Below are positions 18,366 through 26,606 of a DNA stretch of 64,000 nucleotides, in pieces (the stretch's first letter is position 1; each line of letters opens with the position of its first letter). The translations under genes were made by a program, and so were the position numbers. The DNA is from JARRQJ01 sp037381915. GTDB lineage: Bacteria; Pseudomonadota; Gammaproteobacteria; DRLM01. The notes under the pieces were generated by a model. It was given only the letters and a program-made list of their open reading frames with translations. It had not been told where the DNA came from and made no database searches. The DNA lies in assembly GCA_037381915.1 (NCBI GenBank), contig JARRQJ010000021.1, forward strand, positions 1-64,000, given 5' to 3'.

Positions 18366-19331
18366 ATGAGCGACATCAAACACAGCCGTTTGTTGATCCT
18401 GGGATCCGGTCCCGCCGGATACACCGCCGCCGTCTACGCCGCACGCGCCAATCTCAATCCGGTGCTCATTACTGGCATCCAGCAGGGCGGCCAGCTCACC
18501 ACCACCACCGACGTGGACAACTGGCCCGGCGACGCCGAGGGCGTACAAGGCCCGGAGTTGATGGAGCGCATGCAGCGCCATGCCGAACGTTTCGGTACCG
18601 AGATCGTTTTCGATCACGTCAACCAGGTCGCGTTGCAGCAGCGCCCCTTTCACCTCAGCGGCGATTCCGGCGAATACAGCTGCGATGCCCTGATAATCGC
18701 CACCGGCGCCACGGCCAAATATCTGGGTTTGGAATCGGAAGAGCACTTCAAAGGCCGCGGGGTCTCGGCCTGCGCCACCTGCGACGGCTTCTTTTACAAG
18801 AACCAGGACGTGGCGGTGATCGGCGGCGGCAATACCGCCGTCGAAGAGGCCCTCTATCTGTCCAATATCGCCTCCAAGGTGACCGTGGTGCATCGCCGTG
18901 ACAGTTTCAAGGCGGAGAAGATTCTCATCAATCAACTGCTGGACAAGGCCAAGAACGGGAACGTCGAGATCCTCTGGAACCACAATCTGGATGAGGTGCT
19001 GGGCGATCAATCCGGCGTCACCGCTCTGCGCCTCAAGGGTAATGACGGCTCCAGCCGCGAAATCGCGGTGCAAGGCGTGTTCATCGCCATCGGACACGCC
19101 CCTAATACCGCCATCTTCGAGGGACAAGTGGACATGGTTAACGGCTACATCAAGGTCAAGACCGGCAGCGACGGCAATGCCACCGCCACCAGCATACCCG
19201 GGATATTCGCCGCCGGCGATGTCGCCGATCATATCTACCGCCAGGCCGTCACCTCGGCGGGCACCGGTTGTATGGCGGCCCTGGACGCGGAACGCTACCT
19301 GGATGCACTGGCCCGTGGCGGCGACGCATGA
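18366..19331 (+). CDS. trxB: Thioredoxin reductase
   Basis: NADPH-dependent FAD enzyme that reduces thioredoxin. The FAD-binding GSGPAG is at residues 13-18, the redox CATC motif has Cys136 and Cys139, the NADPH-binding GGGNTAVEEAL follows, and the C-terminal FAD signature is GIFAAGDVAD. 321 residues is typical. It is divergent from ftsK with a 260-base shared upstream region, a common arrangement in gammaproteobacteria. The downstream neighbour is convergent. Confidence 0.98.
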   Translation: MSDIKHSRLLILGSGPAGYTAAVYAARANLNPVLITGIQQGGQLTTTTDVDNWPGDAEGVQGPELMERMQRHAERFGTEIVFDHVNQVALQQRPFHLSGDSGEYSCDALIIATGATAKYLGLESEEHFKGRGVSACATCDGFFYKNQDVAVIGGGNTAVEEALYLSNIASKVTVVHRRDSFKAEKILINQLLDKAKNGNVEILWNHNLDEVLGDQSGVTALRLKGNDGSSREIAVQGVFIAIGHAPNTAIFEGQVDMVNGYIKVKTGSDGNATATSIPGIFAAGDVADHIYRQAVTSAGTGCMAALDAERYLDALARGGDA

Positions 19332-19412
19332 CGCCGCGCACTTGCCGCTGACCAACAGCCCCTTGCCCTGCCGCCCCGGCATCACCGGAATAACGGCATG
19401 CCGCACCGCCGA

Positions 19413-20243
19413 TCACGGCACGATACTGTCCTTCCCCAAGCGCATGGTGCGCGCCGAAAATACTTCGTCCTTCAACCCGGAGTTCAGCTTGATATCGGTG
19501 ATATCCAGGACGGTGCGCTCGTCGGTGATGAGATTTTCCCCCACCACCTGTTTCCATACCCAGTCCTTGCCGATCCGTTTCCATGTGATGGTCTGGCGCT
19601 TTATGAGCAGGCCCGTCGGATCGTAATAATCGATACGTTCGGGAAGAAAATTATCCCGGGTGATCCAGCGCCGGGTCTTCTGATAGGGGTAATCTCGGCT
19701 GACGCTCTTAGGTACGCTCTCCACGACAAAATCATCATGACCGTTGAATACCTCGTCTTTTAACAGGGTATGCTCGTCCAGGTCGGGTTTCCGTGGAGCC
19801 AGATCCACTTCGGTCAGGACCGAATGGGCAAAATCGTCATTCTGATCGTGATGACTGTGACGCTCGCTTGGGGTTACTTTGCGCACCATGCGCAGCTCCG
19901 GCAAGTACATCCACTCATCGGGTCTTTTGTGCGCATACATCCAGATCATAAAGGATTTCCCTCTGTCATCCGGCGGGTATTCGCTGAAGAAGATCACCTT
20001 GTCGTTCACACCCTCACGGCCACCGTATTCCTTCCATGCCATTGTGTATACAAGCTTTCTTTCCGTGCCGTCGGATTTTTTGAAGCGAAAGCTCAGGCGC
20101 GATATGCTGTCGTCACCACCCTCAATTTCCGATGACTTTTTGACGATCTCGGCGGCGGTGGGCCCGGCCCCGGCATGCACAGGGATACTCCATAGCGATA
20201 TTGCGATTAAAATACCTGCTATGCTAAGCATTGACCGCGACAT
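19413..20243 (-). CDS. LolA-like 'outer membrane lipoprotein-sorting' periplasmic protein
   Basis: A 276-residue secreted protein: a signal peptide (MSRSMLSIAGILIAIS...HAGA) and then a LolA/LolB-type beta fold with AAEIVKKSSEIEGGDD, WMYLPELRMVRKV and RRWITRDNFLPERIDYYD. The ATG at 20243 is preceded by GGAGGGAAGGGA. The group, distinct from true LolA, often travels with RND/MMPL exporters and may carry lipids across the periplasm, but no such partner is adjacent here. The precise substrate is unknown. It lies convergent with trxB and divergent from the DUF482 gene. Confidence 0.8.
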   Translation of the reverse strand: MSRSMLSIAGILIAISLWSIPVHAGAGPTAAEIVKKSSEIEGGDDSISRLSFRFKKSDGTERKLVYTMAWKEYGGREGVNDKVIFFSEYPPDDRGKSFMIWMYAHKRPDEWMYLPELRMVRKVTPSERHSHHDQNDDFAHSVLTEVDLAPRKPDLDEHTLLKDEVFNGHDDFVVESVPKSVSRDYPYQKTRRWITRDNFLPERIDYYDPTGLLIKRQTITWKRIGKDWVWKQVVGENLITDERTVLDITDIKLNSGLKDEVFSARTMRLGKDSIVP

Positions 20244-20371
20244 TCCCTTCCCTCCGCTGCTGTAAGGCTCGATGATTGTTGTGAAAGATATCGAAGGCAT
20301 TATGCGCTGTTTGTTAAGAATGGACACCGCCCCCTGACACCACTTTCTCACCAGAGATATACAATACCAGC

Positions 20372-21511
20372 ATGCGTATAACGTCTTTGAGTTGCATTGA
20401 CGAAGTCAGCCAGGAATCCTGGAACGCCTTAACTAGTTTATCCAACCCGTTTATAAGGCACGAATTTTTGTGCTCGCTGGAACATGCCGGCTGCGTGGTC
20501 CCCGAAACCGGTTGGGCCCCCTGCCACCTCGTCGCGACGGAGGGAAATCGCTTGTTGGGCGCCTTGCCGCTCTATCTCAAGCACCACTCCTGGGGAGAGT
20601 TCGTCTTCGATTTCGCCTGGGCAGAGGCCTATGAACGCAGCAGTAAGGCGTATTATCCCAAAATCATCAATGCCGTCCCCTATACGCCGGCCACGGGGCC
20701 GCGCTTCTTGGTAGGGTCTTCCCCCGACGCCGCCCGGGTCAAACAGGCCCTGTTAGAAGCGGCCCGGGAGCTGGTGGTGGAGCGCAAGGCCTCCTCGCTG
20801 CACTGCCTCTTCACCACGACCGACGACAGCGAATTCCTGGCGTCCCATGATTTCCTGCTACGCCTGGGGTGCCAGTATCATTGGCAAAATCAGAATTACG
20901 GCGACTTCGACGACTTCCTCGGCGACTTTACCGCGGACAAACGCAAGAAGGTGAAACGGGAACGACGCCGCATTCAGGAGGCCGGCATCGAGACCCTCAT
21001 GCTCGAGGGCGATGAGATAAGCCCCGATCTGTGGGAGGTGTTCTATCGCTTCTATTATGGAACGGTGTTGCGCAAGAGCGGTTACGCGCCGCTGTCCTTG
21101 GAATTCTTTCTCAGCCTGGGACGGGCCATGCCGGAGAACGTGGTATTGGGGTTGGCGCGCCACCGGGGAGACTATGTGGCGGCGGCCCTCAGCTTACGTG
21201 GCGAGGATAGTCTGTACGGCCGCTATTGGGGGGCGTCCAATGATTTTCACAGCCTGCACTTCGAATTGTGCTATTACACGGGAATCGAGTATTGCATCCA
21301 ACACGGTCTGCAACGCTTCGAACCGGGCGCCCAGGGAGAACATAAGATCAGCAGAGGTTTTCTACCGACCCCTACCTATTCCAACCACTGGCTTGCGGAT
21401 CCCATTTTTCAGCGAGCCATCGGCATCTCCCTGGAACGGGAACAGGAACAGATGCGTTACCGCATCAGGGAACTCAGCAGCCATGCCCCATATAAAACTA
21501 TTCACTCTTGA
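20372..21511 (+). CDS. FemAB-like/DUF482 GNAT-fold protein
   Basis: A 379-residue protein of the DUF482 family, related to FemAB/GNAT transferases. Landmarks are NPFIRHEFLCSLE near residue 25, WGEFVFDFAWAEAYERS near 83, YYPKIINAVPYTPATGPR, the basic FTADKRKKVKRERRR segment near 185, and LYGRYWG towards the C-terminus. FemAB enzymes transfer amino acids from aminoacyl-tRNA to peptidoglycan precursors, but this family's substrate is unknown. It ends 12 bases before aat and may form an operon with two known aminoacyl-tRNA-dependent transferases. Confidence 0.75.
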   Translation: MRITSLSCIDEVSQESWNALTSLSNPFIRHEFLCSLEHAGCVVPETGWAPCHLVATEGNRLLGALPLYLKHHSWGEFVFDFAWAEAYERSSKAYYPKIINAVPYTPATGPRFLVGSSPDAARVKQALLEAARELVVERKASSLHCLFTTTDDSEFLASHDFLLRLGCQYHWQNQNYGDFDDFLGDFTADKRKKVKRERRRIQEAGIETLMLEGDEISPDLWEVFYRFYYGTVLRKSGYAPLSLEFFLSLGRAMPENVVLGLARHRGDYVAAALSLRGEDSLYGRYWGASNDFHSLHFELCYYTGIEYCIQHGLQRFEPGAQGEHKISRGFLPTPTYSNHWLADPIFQRAIGISLEREQEQMRYRIRELSSHAPYKTIHS

Positions 21512-21523
21512 GCGTCGTCAATA

Positions 21524-22237
21524 ATGGTATCTCCGCATCCCTTGCTATGGTTGGATTCCAAGGGCGGCGCCACGGCATTCCCCGATGTCGAACTTGCCCT
21601 CAAGGAACCTAACGGTCTCTTGGCCATAGGCGGCGATCTATCGCCGCCCCGGCTGCTGCATGCCTATCGCCATGGAATCTTCCCCTGGTACAGCCATGAT
21701 CAACCTATCTTGTGGTGGTCGCCCGAGCCGCGCAGCGTGCTCTACCCACAGCGGTTGCGGATATCGCGCAGCCTGCGCCGGACCTTGAAGAAGAATATCT
21801 TCACCGTGACGACCGACATCGCGTTTCGTCGCGTCATAGAGGCTTGCGCCGAACCGCGCGACGCCGCTGGAGGCACCTGGCTCACCGCTGAAATGATTGA
21901 GGCCTACAGCCGCCTGCACACCATGGGGTACGCCCACTCGGTGGAAGCGTGGTATGAAGGCGAATTGGCGGGAGGGATCTATGGCGTCAGTCTTGGAAAA
22001 ATATTCTTCGGTGAGTCCATGTTCACCCGGCGCCCCGATGCATCGAAGGTGGCCTTTGTCCGGCTGATCCAGTACTTGCAGCGGCAGGGGTTCGCCTTGA
22101 TCGATTGCCAGGTACCGTCCGCGCATCTGGCCAGTCTGGGAGCGGAGACTATCCCGCGCCGCGACTTCGTTGCATGCCTAAACCGTTATTGCGACCAGCC
22201 GACACCCTGGGCGGCATGGAGTGATGCCGATGGATAA
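21524..22237 (+). CDS. aat: Leucyl/phenylalanyl-tRNA-protein transferase
   Basis: Adds Leu or Phe from tRNA to proteins beginning with Arg or Lys, creating N-degrons for ClpS/ClpAP. The signature FPDVELALKEPNGLLAIGGDLSP is at residues 19-40, followed by LHAYRHGIFPWYS and WWSPEPRSVL, with the GGIYGVSLGKIFFGESMF core near 150. The length of 237 is typical. It overlaps bpt by eight bases, and its downstream effectors clpS and clpA are within 4 kb. Confidence 0.97.
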   Translation: MVSPHPLLWLDSKGGATAFPDVELALKEPNGLLAIGGDLSPPRLLHAYRHGIFPWYSHDQPILWWSPEPRSVLYPQRLRISRSLRRTLKKNIFTVTTDIAFRRVIEACAEPRDAAGGTWLTAEMIEAYSRLHTMGYAHSVEAWYEGELAGGIYGVSLGKIFFGESMFTRRPDASKVAFVRLIQYLQRQGFALIDCQVPSAHLASLGAETIPRRDFVACLNRYCDQPTPWAAWSDADG

Positions 22238-22985
22238 CGCCAACGAACAGCGTCCCTTCGACGGCAATAGTCACACGATCCGGCTGTATGCCAGCCCGCC
22301 GCATGCCTGCGCCTACCTGGAGCAACGGGAAGCCGTCACCCAATTCATCGATCCTTCCCAGACCATGCATACGCAGTTATACGGCCAACTCGTCGAGCTC
22401 GGTTTTCGCCGGAGCGGAGAGTATGTCTACCGTCCGCGTTGTTATACATGCCAAGCCTGTCTGCCGGCACGGATACCCACCGGCGCGTTTCAACCGTCCC
22501 GGAGCCAACGCCGCGTCTGGAAGCGCAACCGGGATCTTGACGTAAGGCTGGTGCCCGCCACCTTTCAGGAACGGCATTTCAGCCTCTACCGCCGCTATAT
22601 CAGCACCCGTCACGCCGGCGGGGATATGGACGTCACCAATCCGGAACAGTACCGGGAATTCTTACTGAGCAGCTGGGCCGACACCTGGTGCTATGAATTC
22701 CTGGTGGGCCCTCGATTGGTGGCGGTGGCGGTGATTGATCGCCTCCCGGCGGGGCTTTCGGCGGTGTACACCTTTTTCGATCCCGACTATGCCGATCGGG
22801 GCTTGGGAACCTACGCCGTATTGTGGGAAATTTCCGAAGCCCGCAAGAGCGGCCTGCCTTGGCTGTACCTGGGGTATTGGATCGAAGAGTGCCCTAAAAT
22901 GAGCTACAAGAACCGCTTCCGTCCCCTGGAAATCTACCAAGACGGGCTGTGGCGGGCCCTGCCAGCCGATGACAGGCCGGCCTGA
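22230..22985 (+). CDS. bpt: Aspartate/glutamate leucyltransferase Bpt (ATE family)
   Basis: Transfers Leu onto N-terminal Asp or Glu, the second branch of the bacterial N-degron pathway. The Cys cluster CYTCQACLPARIP with R-x-x-P context (about residues 70-85), FQPSRSQRRVWKRN, and the C-terminal YLGYWIEECPKMSYKNRFRPLE identify the Bpt/ATE family. I chose the ATG at 22230, placed eight bases after GGAG; GTG 22221 and ATG 22224 are alternatives. The 251-residue product follows aat with an overlap. Confidence 0.95.
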   Translation: MDNANEQRPFDGNSHTIRLYASPPHACAYLEQREAVTQFIDPSQTMHTQLYGQLVELGFRRSGEYVYRPRCYTCQACLPARIPTGAFQPSRSQRRVWKRNRDLDVRLVPATFQERHFSLYRRYISTRHAGGDMDVTNPEQYREFLLSSWADTWCYEFLVGPRLVAVAVIDRLPAGLSAVYTFFDPDYADRGLGTYAVLWEISEARKSGLPWLYLGYWIEECPKMSYKNRFRPLEIYQDGLWRALPADDRPA

Positions 22986-23097
22986 CGGGCGCCGTTTCCC
23001 TGCCGCCGCAAAATCATCCCCATACCTTTGAAAAATTCCTCAAGTTGGGGCAATATGCGCCTTCTGAATTTAGCGACTCGAGGAGCAAACCTAAAAC

Positions 23098-23316
23098 ATG
23101 GCCAAAGAAGACCATATCGAGATGGAGGGCACGGTAATCGAAACCTTGCCCAATACGATGTTCCGCGTAGAACTAGAAAATGGTCACATAGTCACCGCAC
23201 ATATTTCAGGTAAGATGCGCAAGCACTATATCCGTATCTTGACCGGCGACAAGGTCACCGTGCAGCTGACCCCCTATGACCTCACCAAGGGCCGTATCAG
23301 TTTTCGCGCCCGCTGA
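23098..23316 (+). CDS. infA: Translation initiation factor IF-1
   Basis: A 72-residue S1/OB-fold protein that occupies the 30S A site during initiation. The sequence MAKEDHIEMEGTVIETLPNT and the ending RGRISFR-type tail are almost invariant in the family. An AGGAG lies 12 bases upstream of the ATG. It sits between bpt and the convergent clpA, the same aat-infA-clpA neighbourhood as in E. coli. Confidence 0.98.
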   Translation: MAKEDHIEMEGTVIETLPNTMFRVELENGHIVTAHISGKMRKHYIRILTGDKVTVQLTPYDLTKGRISFRAR

Positions 23317-23403
23317 CCCACTTATCGACCTTCAGTCATCTGCCGCCGCGGCGCCGATCCCCACTCCCCTCCCCTGGACCCGCATGATGGGAGCGACCAG
23401 GGA

Positions 23404-25674
23404 TTAAGCGTGAGCGATCTCTTCGTTGGGTTGGAACTCGAACGCGAGCTGACCATCTCTAATGGTGATAACCACATGCCCGCCGCTGGCGAGTTTCCCG
23501 AAGAGTAACTCTCCCGCAAGCGGCTTCTTGATGTGCTCCTGAATCACGCGCGTCATGGGCCTGGCGCCCATCTGCGGATCAAACCCGTGTTGCGCCAACC
23601 AGGTCCGTGCCTCCTGATCGACTTCCACCGTGACGTTCTTCTCTTCCAACTGGGCTTCCAACTCGGCGATGAATTTGTCGACCACATGAGCGATCGTGCC
23701 AGCATCCAGGGACTTGAATTGGATAATACCGTCCAGGCGATTGCGGAACTCCGGGGTGAAGGTCTTTTTAATCACTTCGATGCTGTCGCTGACATGATCC
23801 TGTTGGGTGAAGCCCATGGAACGGCGGCTAATCTGCTCGCTGCCGGCATTGGTGGTCATGATCAGGATCACGTTGCGGAAGTCCGCCTTGCGCCCGTTAT
23901 TGTCGGTAAGGGTGCCGTGGTCCATGACCTGCAGCAACAGATTATAGACATCGGGATGGGCTTTCTCGATTTCGTCCAGCAGCAGCACCGCGTGGGGTTG
24001 CTTGTTCACGGCCTCGGTGAGGAGGCCGCCCTGATCGAATCCCACATAACCGGGTGGGGCACCGATCAGGCGCGACACCGTATGGCGCTCCATATATTCG
24101 GACATGTCGAAACGGATCAGTTCGATCCCCATCACCTTGGCCAGTTGCCGCGAGACCTCGGTCTTGCCCACGCCGGTAGGGCCGGCGAACAGGAATGAGC
24201 CGATGGGTTTCTGCGTGTTGCCTAAACCGGAGCGGGACATTTTGATGGCGGAGGACAGCGCCTCGATTGCCTCATCCTGGCCGTACACCACCAATTTGAG
24301 ATCCCGTTCCAGGGTCCGCAGGGCATCCTTGTCGGAAGCGGAGACGTTCTTGGTGGGGATACGGGCGATTTTCGCCACGATGTTCTCGATATCCACCACA
24401 CCGATGGTCTTCTTGCGCCTGGAGGCCGGCAACAGATGCTGGGTGGCACCGGCCTCGTCGATCACATCGATGGCCTTGTCGGGCAGATGGCGATCGTTGA
24501 TGTAGCGGTCCGACAATTCCACAGCGGCGCGCAGGGCGGCACGGGAATACTTCACCCCGTGGTGTTCCTCAAAGCGGGATTTCAGGCCGCGCAGGATATG
24601 CACCGTGTCCTCCACCGACGGTTCACCCACGTCGATTTTCTGAAAACGCCGCGCCAACGCGCGGTCCTTCTCGAAAATTCCCCGGAATTCCTGGTAAGTG
24701 GTAGAACCGATGCAGCGCAGCTTGCCGGATGACAACACCGGTTTGATGAGATTGGAGGCATCCATGACGCCGCCCGAAGCGGCGCCGGCGCCGATGATGG
24801 TATGGATCTCATCGATAAACAGGATACTGCCCGACTCGCGGGCCAATTGCGCCAGTACCGCCTTCAGCCGCTTCTCGAAATCGCCGCGATATTTGGTGCC
24901 GGCCAGCAACGCGCCCATATCCAGAGAATATATCGTGGCGTCGGTCAGTACGTTGGGGACCTTGCCCTCCACGATCCTCCTGGCCAGACCTTCCGCCAGC
25001 GCGGTCTTACCGACTCCCGCCTCCCCCACCAGCAGGGGATTGTTTTTGCGCCGGCGGCACAGGATCTGGATGATGCGCTCGATTTCATAATCGCGGCCAA
25101 TCAGGGGATCGATCTTGTCCTGACGGGCCAACTCATTGAGATTAGAGGCAAAATTCTCCAAGGGGGACCGGGATGGCGATTCGATGTTTTCTTCTTCGTC
25201 CCCCGTGAAGGAGATACTTTCCGGTTCGTCCTCTTCCCCGGGGATCTTGGAAATACCATGGGAGATATAGTTCACGATATCCAGGCGGGTAACGTTCTGC
25301 TTATGCAGGAGATACACGGCTTGGGAATCCTGCTCGCTGAAAATCGCCACCAGGACATTGGCGCCGGTCACCTCTTTCTTGCCGGAGGATTGCACGTGAA
25401 AGACCGCCCGCTGCAGTACCCGCTGAAACCCCAGGGTCGGCTGGATTTCCCTGCCATCATTGGGGGCGAGATGCGGGGTAGTCTCGTCGATAAACGCGGT
25501 CAGTTCCTTTTTTAGCTGCTCGAGATTGGACCCGCAGGCCTTCAGCACTTTCACCGCGGCGCTGTTATTGAGCAGGGCCAATAGCAGGTGCTCCACGGTT
25601 ACGAATTCATGAAGGTTTTCCCGCGCATCGCGAAAAACGGTATTCAGTGTTTGCTCTAAATCTTGACTTAACAT
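23404..25674 (-). CDS. clpA: ATP-dependent Clp protease ATP-binding subunit ClpA
   Basis: Hsp100 unfoldase partner of ClpP. The N domain begins MLSQDLEQTLNTVFRDAREN, followed by two AAA+ modules with Walker A GEAGVGKTAL (about residue 215) and GPTGVGKTEV (about residue 495). The ClpP-docking loop reads MGF where E. coli has IGL. The ATG at 25674 has GGAG seven bases upstream; an upstream extension to 25725 is not supported. 756 residues is normal. It is 29 bases after clpS. No clpP is in the window. Confidence 0.97.
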   Translation of the reverse strand: MLSQDLEQTLNTVFRDARENLHEFVTVEHLLLALLNNSAAVKVLKACGSNLEQLKKELTAFIDETTPHLAPNDGREIQPTLGFQRVLQRAVFHVQSSGKKEVTGANVLVAIFSEQDSQAVYLLHKQNVTRLDIVNYISHGISKIPGEEDEPESISFTGDEEENIESPSRSPLENFASNLNELARQDKIDPLIGRDYEIERIIQILCRRRKNNPLLVGEAGVGKTALAEGLARRIVEGKVPNVLTDATIYSLDMGALLAGTKYRGDFEKRLKAVLAQLARESGSILFIDEIHTIIGAGAASGGVMDASNLIKPVLSSGKLRCIGSTTYQEFRGIFEKDRALARRFQKIDVGEPSVEDTVHILRGLKSRFEEHHGVKYSRAALRAAVELSDRYINDRHLPDKAIDVIDEAGATQHLLPASRRKKTIGVVDIENIVAKIARIPTKNVSASDKDALRTLERDLKLVVYGQDEAIEALSSAIKMSRSGLGNTQKPIGSFLFAGPTGVGKTEVSRQLAKVMGIELIRFDMSEYMERHTVSRLIGAPPGYVGFDQGGLLTEAVNKQPHAVLLLDEIEKAHPDVYNLLLQVMDHGTLTDNNGRKADFRNVILIMTTNAGSEQISRRSMGFTQQDHVSDSIEVIKKTFTPEFRNRLDGIIQFKSLDAGTIAHVVDKFIAELEAQLEEKNVTVEVDQEARTWLAQHGFDPQMGARPMTRVIQEHIKKPLAGELLFGKLASGGHVVITIRDGQLAFEFQPNEEIAHA

Positions 25675-25703
25675 GAAGTTACTCCAACTTCCTAATGTAA
25701 CTC

Positions 25704-26030
25704 CTAAGCCTTCTCCATAGTGCACAGGAGCGGGTGTTGATTTTCCCTGGAATAATTATTTACCTGATGGACCTTGGTTTCCGCCACATCCCGGGTATAG
25801 ACACCGCATACACCCATCCCTCGGGTATGCACGTGCAACATGATCTCAGTGGCCTTCCCCATGTCCATTCCAAAAAACCTCTGTAATACCTCCACTACGA
25901 AATCCATGGGCGTAAAGTCATCATTCACGATAATAACCTTATAGAGGGGGGGTTGCTTCAGCTTCGGTTTTACCGCCTCAACCGCTAAGCCGTCCCCGTC
26001 CTGCCCTCCACCCGGACGATGAGTGCTCAT
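25704..26030 (-). CDS. clpS: N-degron adaptor ClpS
   Basis: Delivers proteins with N-terminal Leu, Phe, Tyr or Trp to ClpA. The core has VIIVNDDFTPMDFVVEVLQ, in which the Asn-Asp pair contacts the substrate alpha-amino group, then HVHTRGMGVCGVYTRDVAETK. The start ATG at 26030 has GGTGGGA just upstream; a GTG at 26039 is less likely. The length is 108. Co-transcribed with clpA and divergent from cspD, as in E. coli. Confidence 0.97.
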   Translation of the reverse strand: MSTHRPGGGQDGDGLAVEAVKPKLKQPPLYKVIIVNDDFTPMDFVVEVLQRFFGMDMGKATEIMLHVHTRGMGVCGVYTRDVAETKVHQVNNYSRENQHPLLCTMEKA

Positions 26031-26294
26031 AGTTCCCACCTACTATAACGAACCAAAAACCAAATCCCTTGAGCCATAGGCCCCATTATTGAGACATCTG
26101 CCGCCCCAAGGCATTCCTAACACCATAAAAATACCAGGAATCTTGACAATAATACTAACTTCGACGACAGTGTCCAATGTAAAGTTCTGTTGCTCATGAC
26201 GTATCGAGCTGGGAGGGAGGTCCGATGCGGTACGAGGATCTCTAGCGATGTGGTAACGGCGGAGGGGCCGTCGCAATGCAAGAGAGGGTCAGCA

Positions 26295-26510
26295 ATGAAA
26301 ACCGCGACCGGGGTCGTTAAATGGTTCAGCAATGTAAAGGGTTACGGCTTCATTACTCCTGATGAGGGGGAAGAGGAGATATTTGCCCATTTCTCCGCGA
26401 TAGAAATGGAAGGATATCGAACTTTAAAACAGGGCCAGAAGGTGGAATTCCAAATACAGCAAGGGCCTAAGGGTTGGATGGCCTCGAGCATCCGTCCCGC
26501 TAGCAACTGA
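26295..26510 (+). CDS. cspD: Cold-shock-like protein CspD
   Basis: A 71-residue cold-shock domain with both RNA-binding motifs: RNP1 as KGYGFITP and RNP2 as IFAHFSAI. Position decides the assignment: cspD lies next to clpS in many gammaproteobacteria, and E. coli CspD is a stationary-phase inhibitor of replication. An AGAGAGG is at normal distance before the ATG at 26295. The shared 264-base region with clpS must hold both promoters. Confidence 0.88.
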   Translation: MKTATGVVKWFSNVKGYGFITPDEGEEEIFAHFSAIEMEGYRTLKQGQKVEFQIQQGPKGWMASSIRPASN

Positions 26511-26545
26511 CACCTTCAGAGGCTAGCCCCTTTTCCGATCAATTG

Positions 26546-26581
26546 CCGGTCCATTTTCATGGCGACATGGAAATGGACCGG
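26546..26581. terminator. 16-bp hairpin with GCGA tetraloop between cspD and icd
   Basis: The left arm (26546-26561) and right arm (26566-26581) pair over 16 bp with one T/G wobble position, closed by GCGA, a GNRA tetraloop. There is no T-run on either side, so it is not a classic intrinsic terminator. Its position between two convergent genes suggests a bidirectional transcript-end stabiliser or a Rho-aided stop. Confidence 0.65.
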
Positions 26582-26606
26582 GATGGAGCGTTACGTGTTC
26601 TACTAA

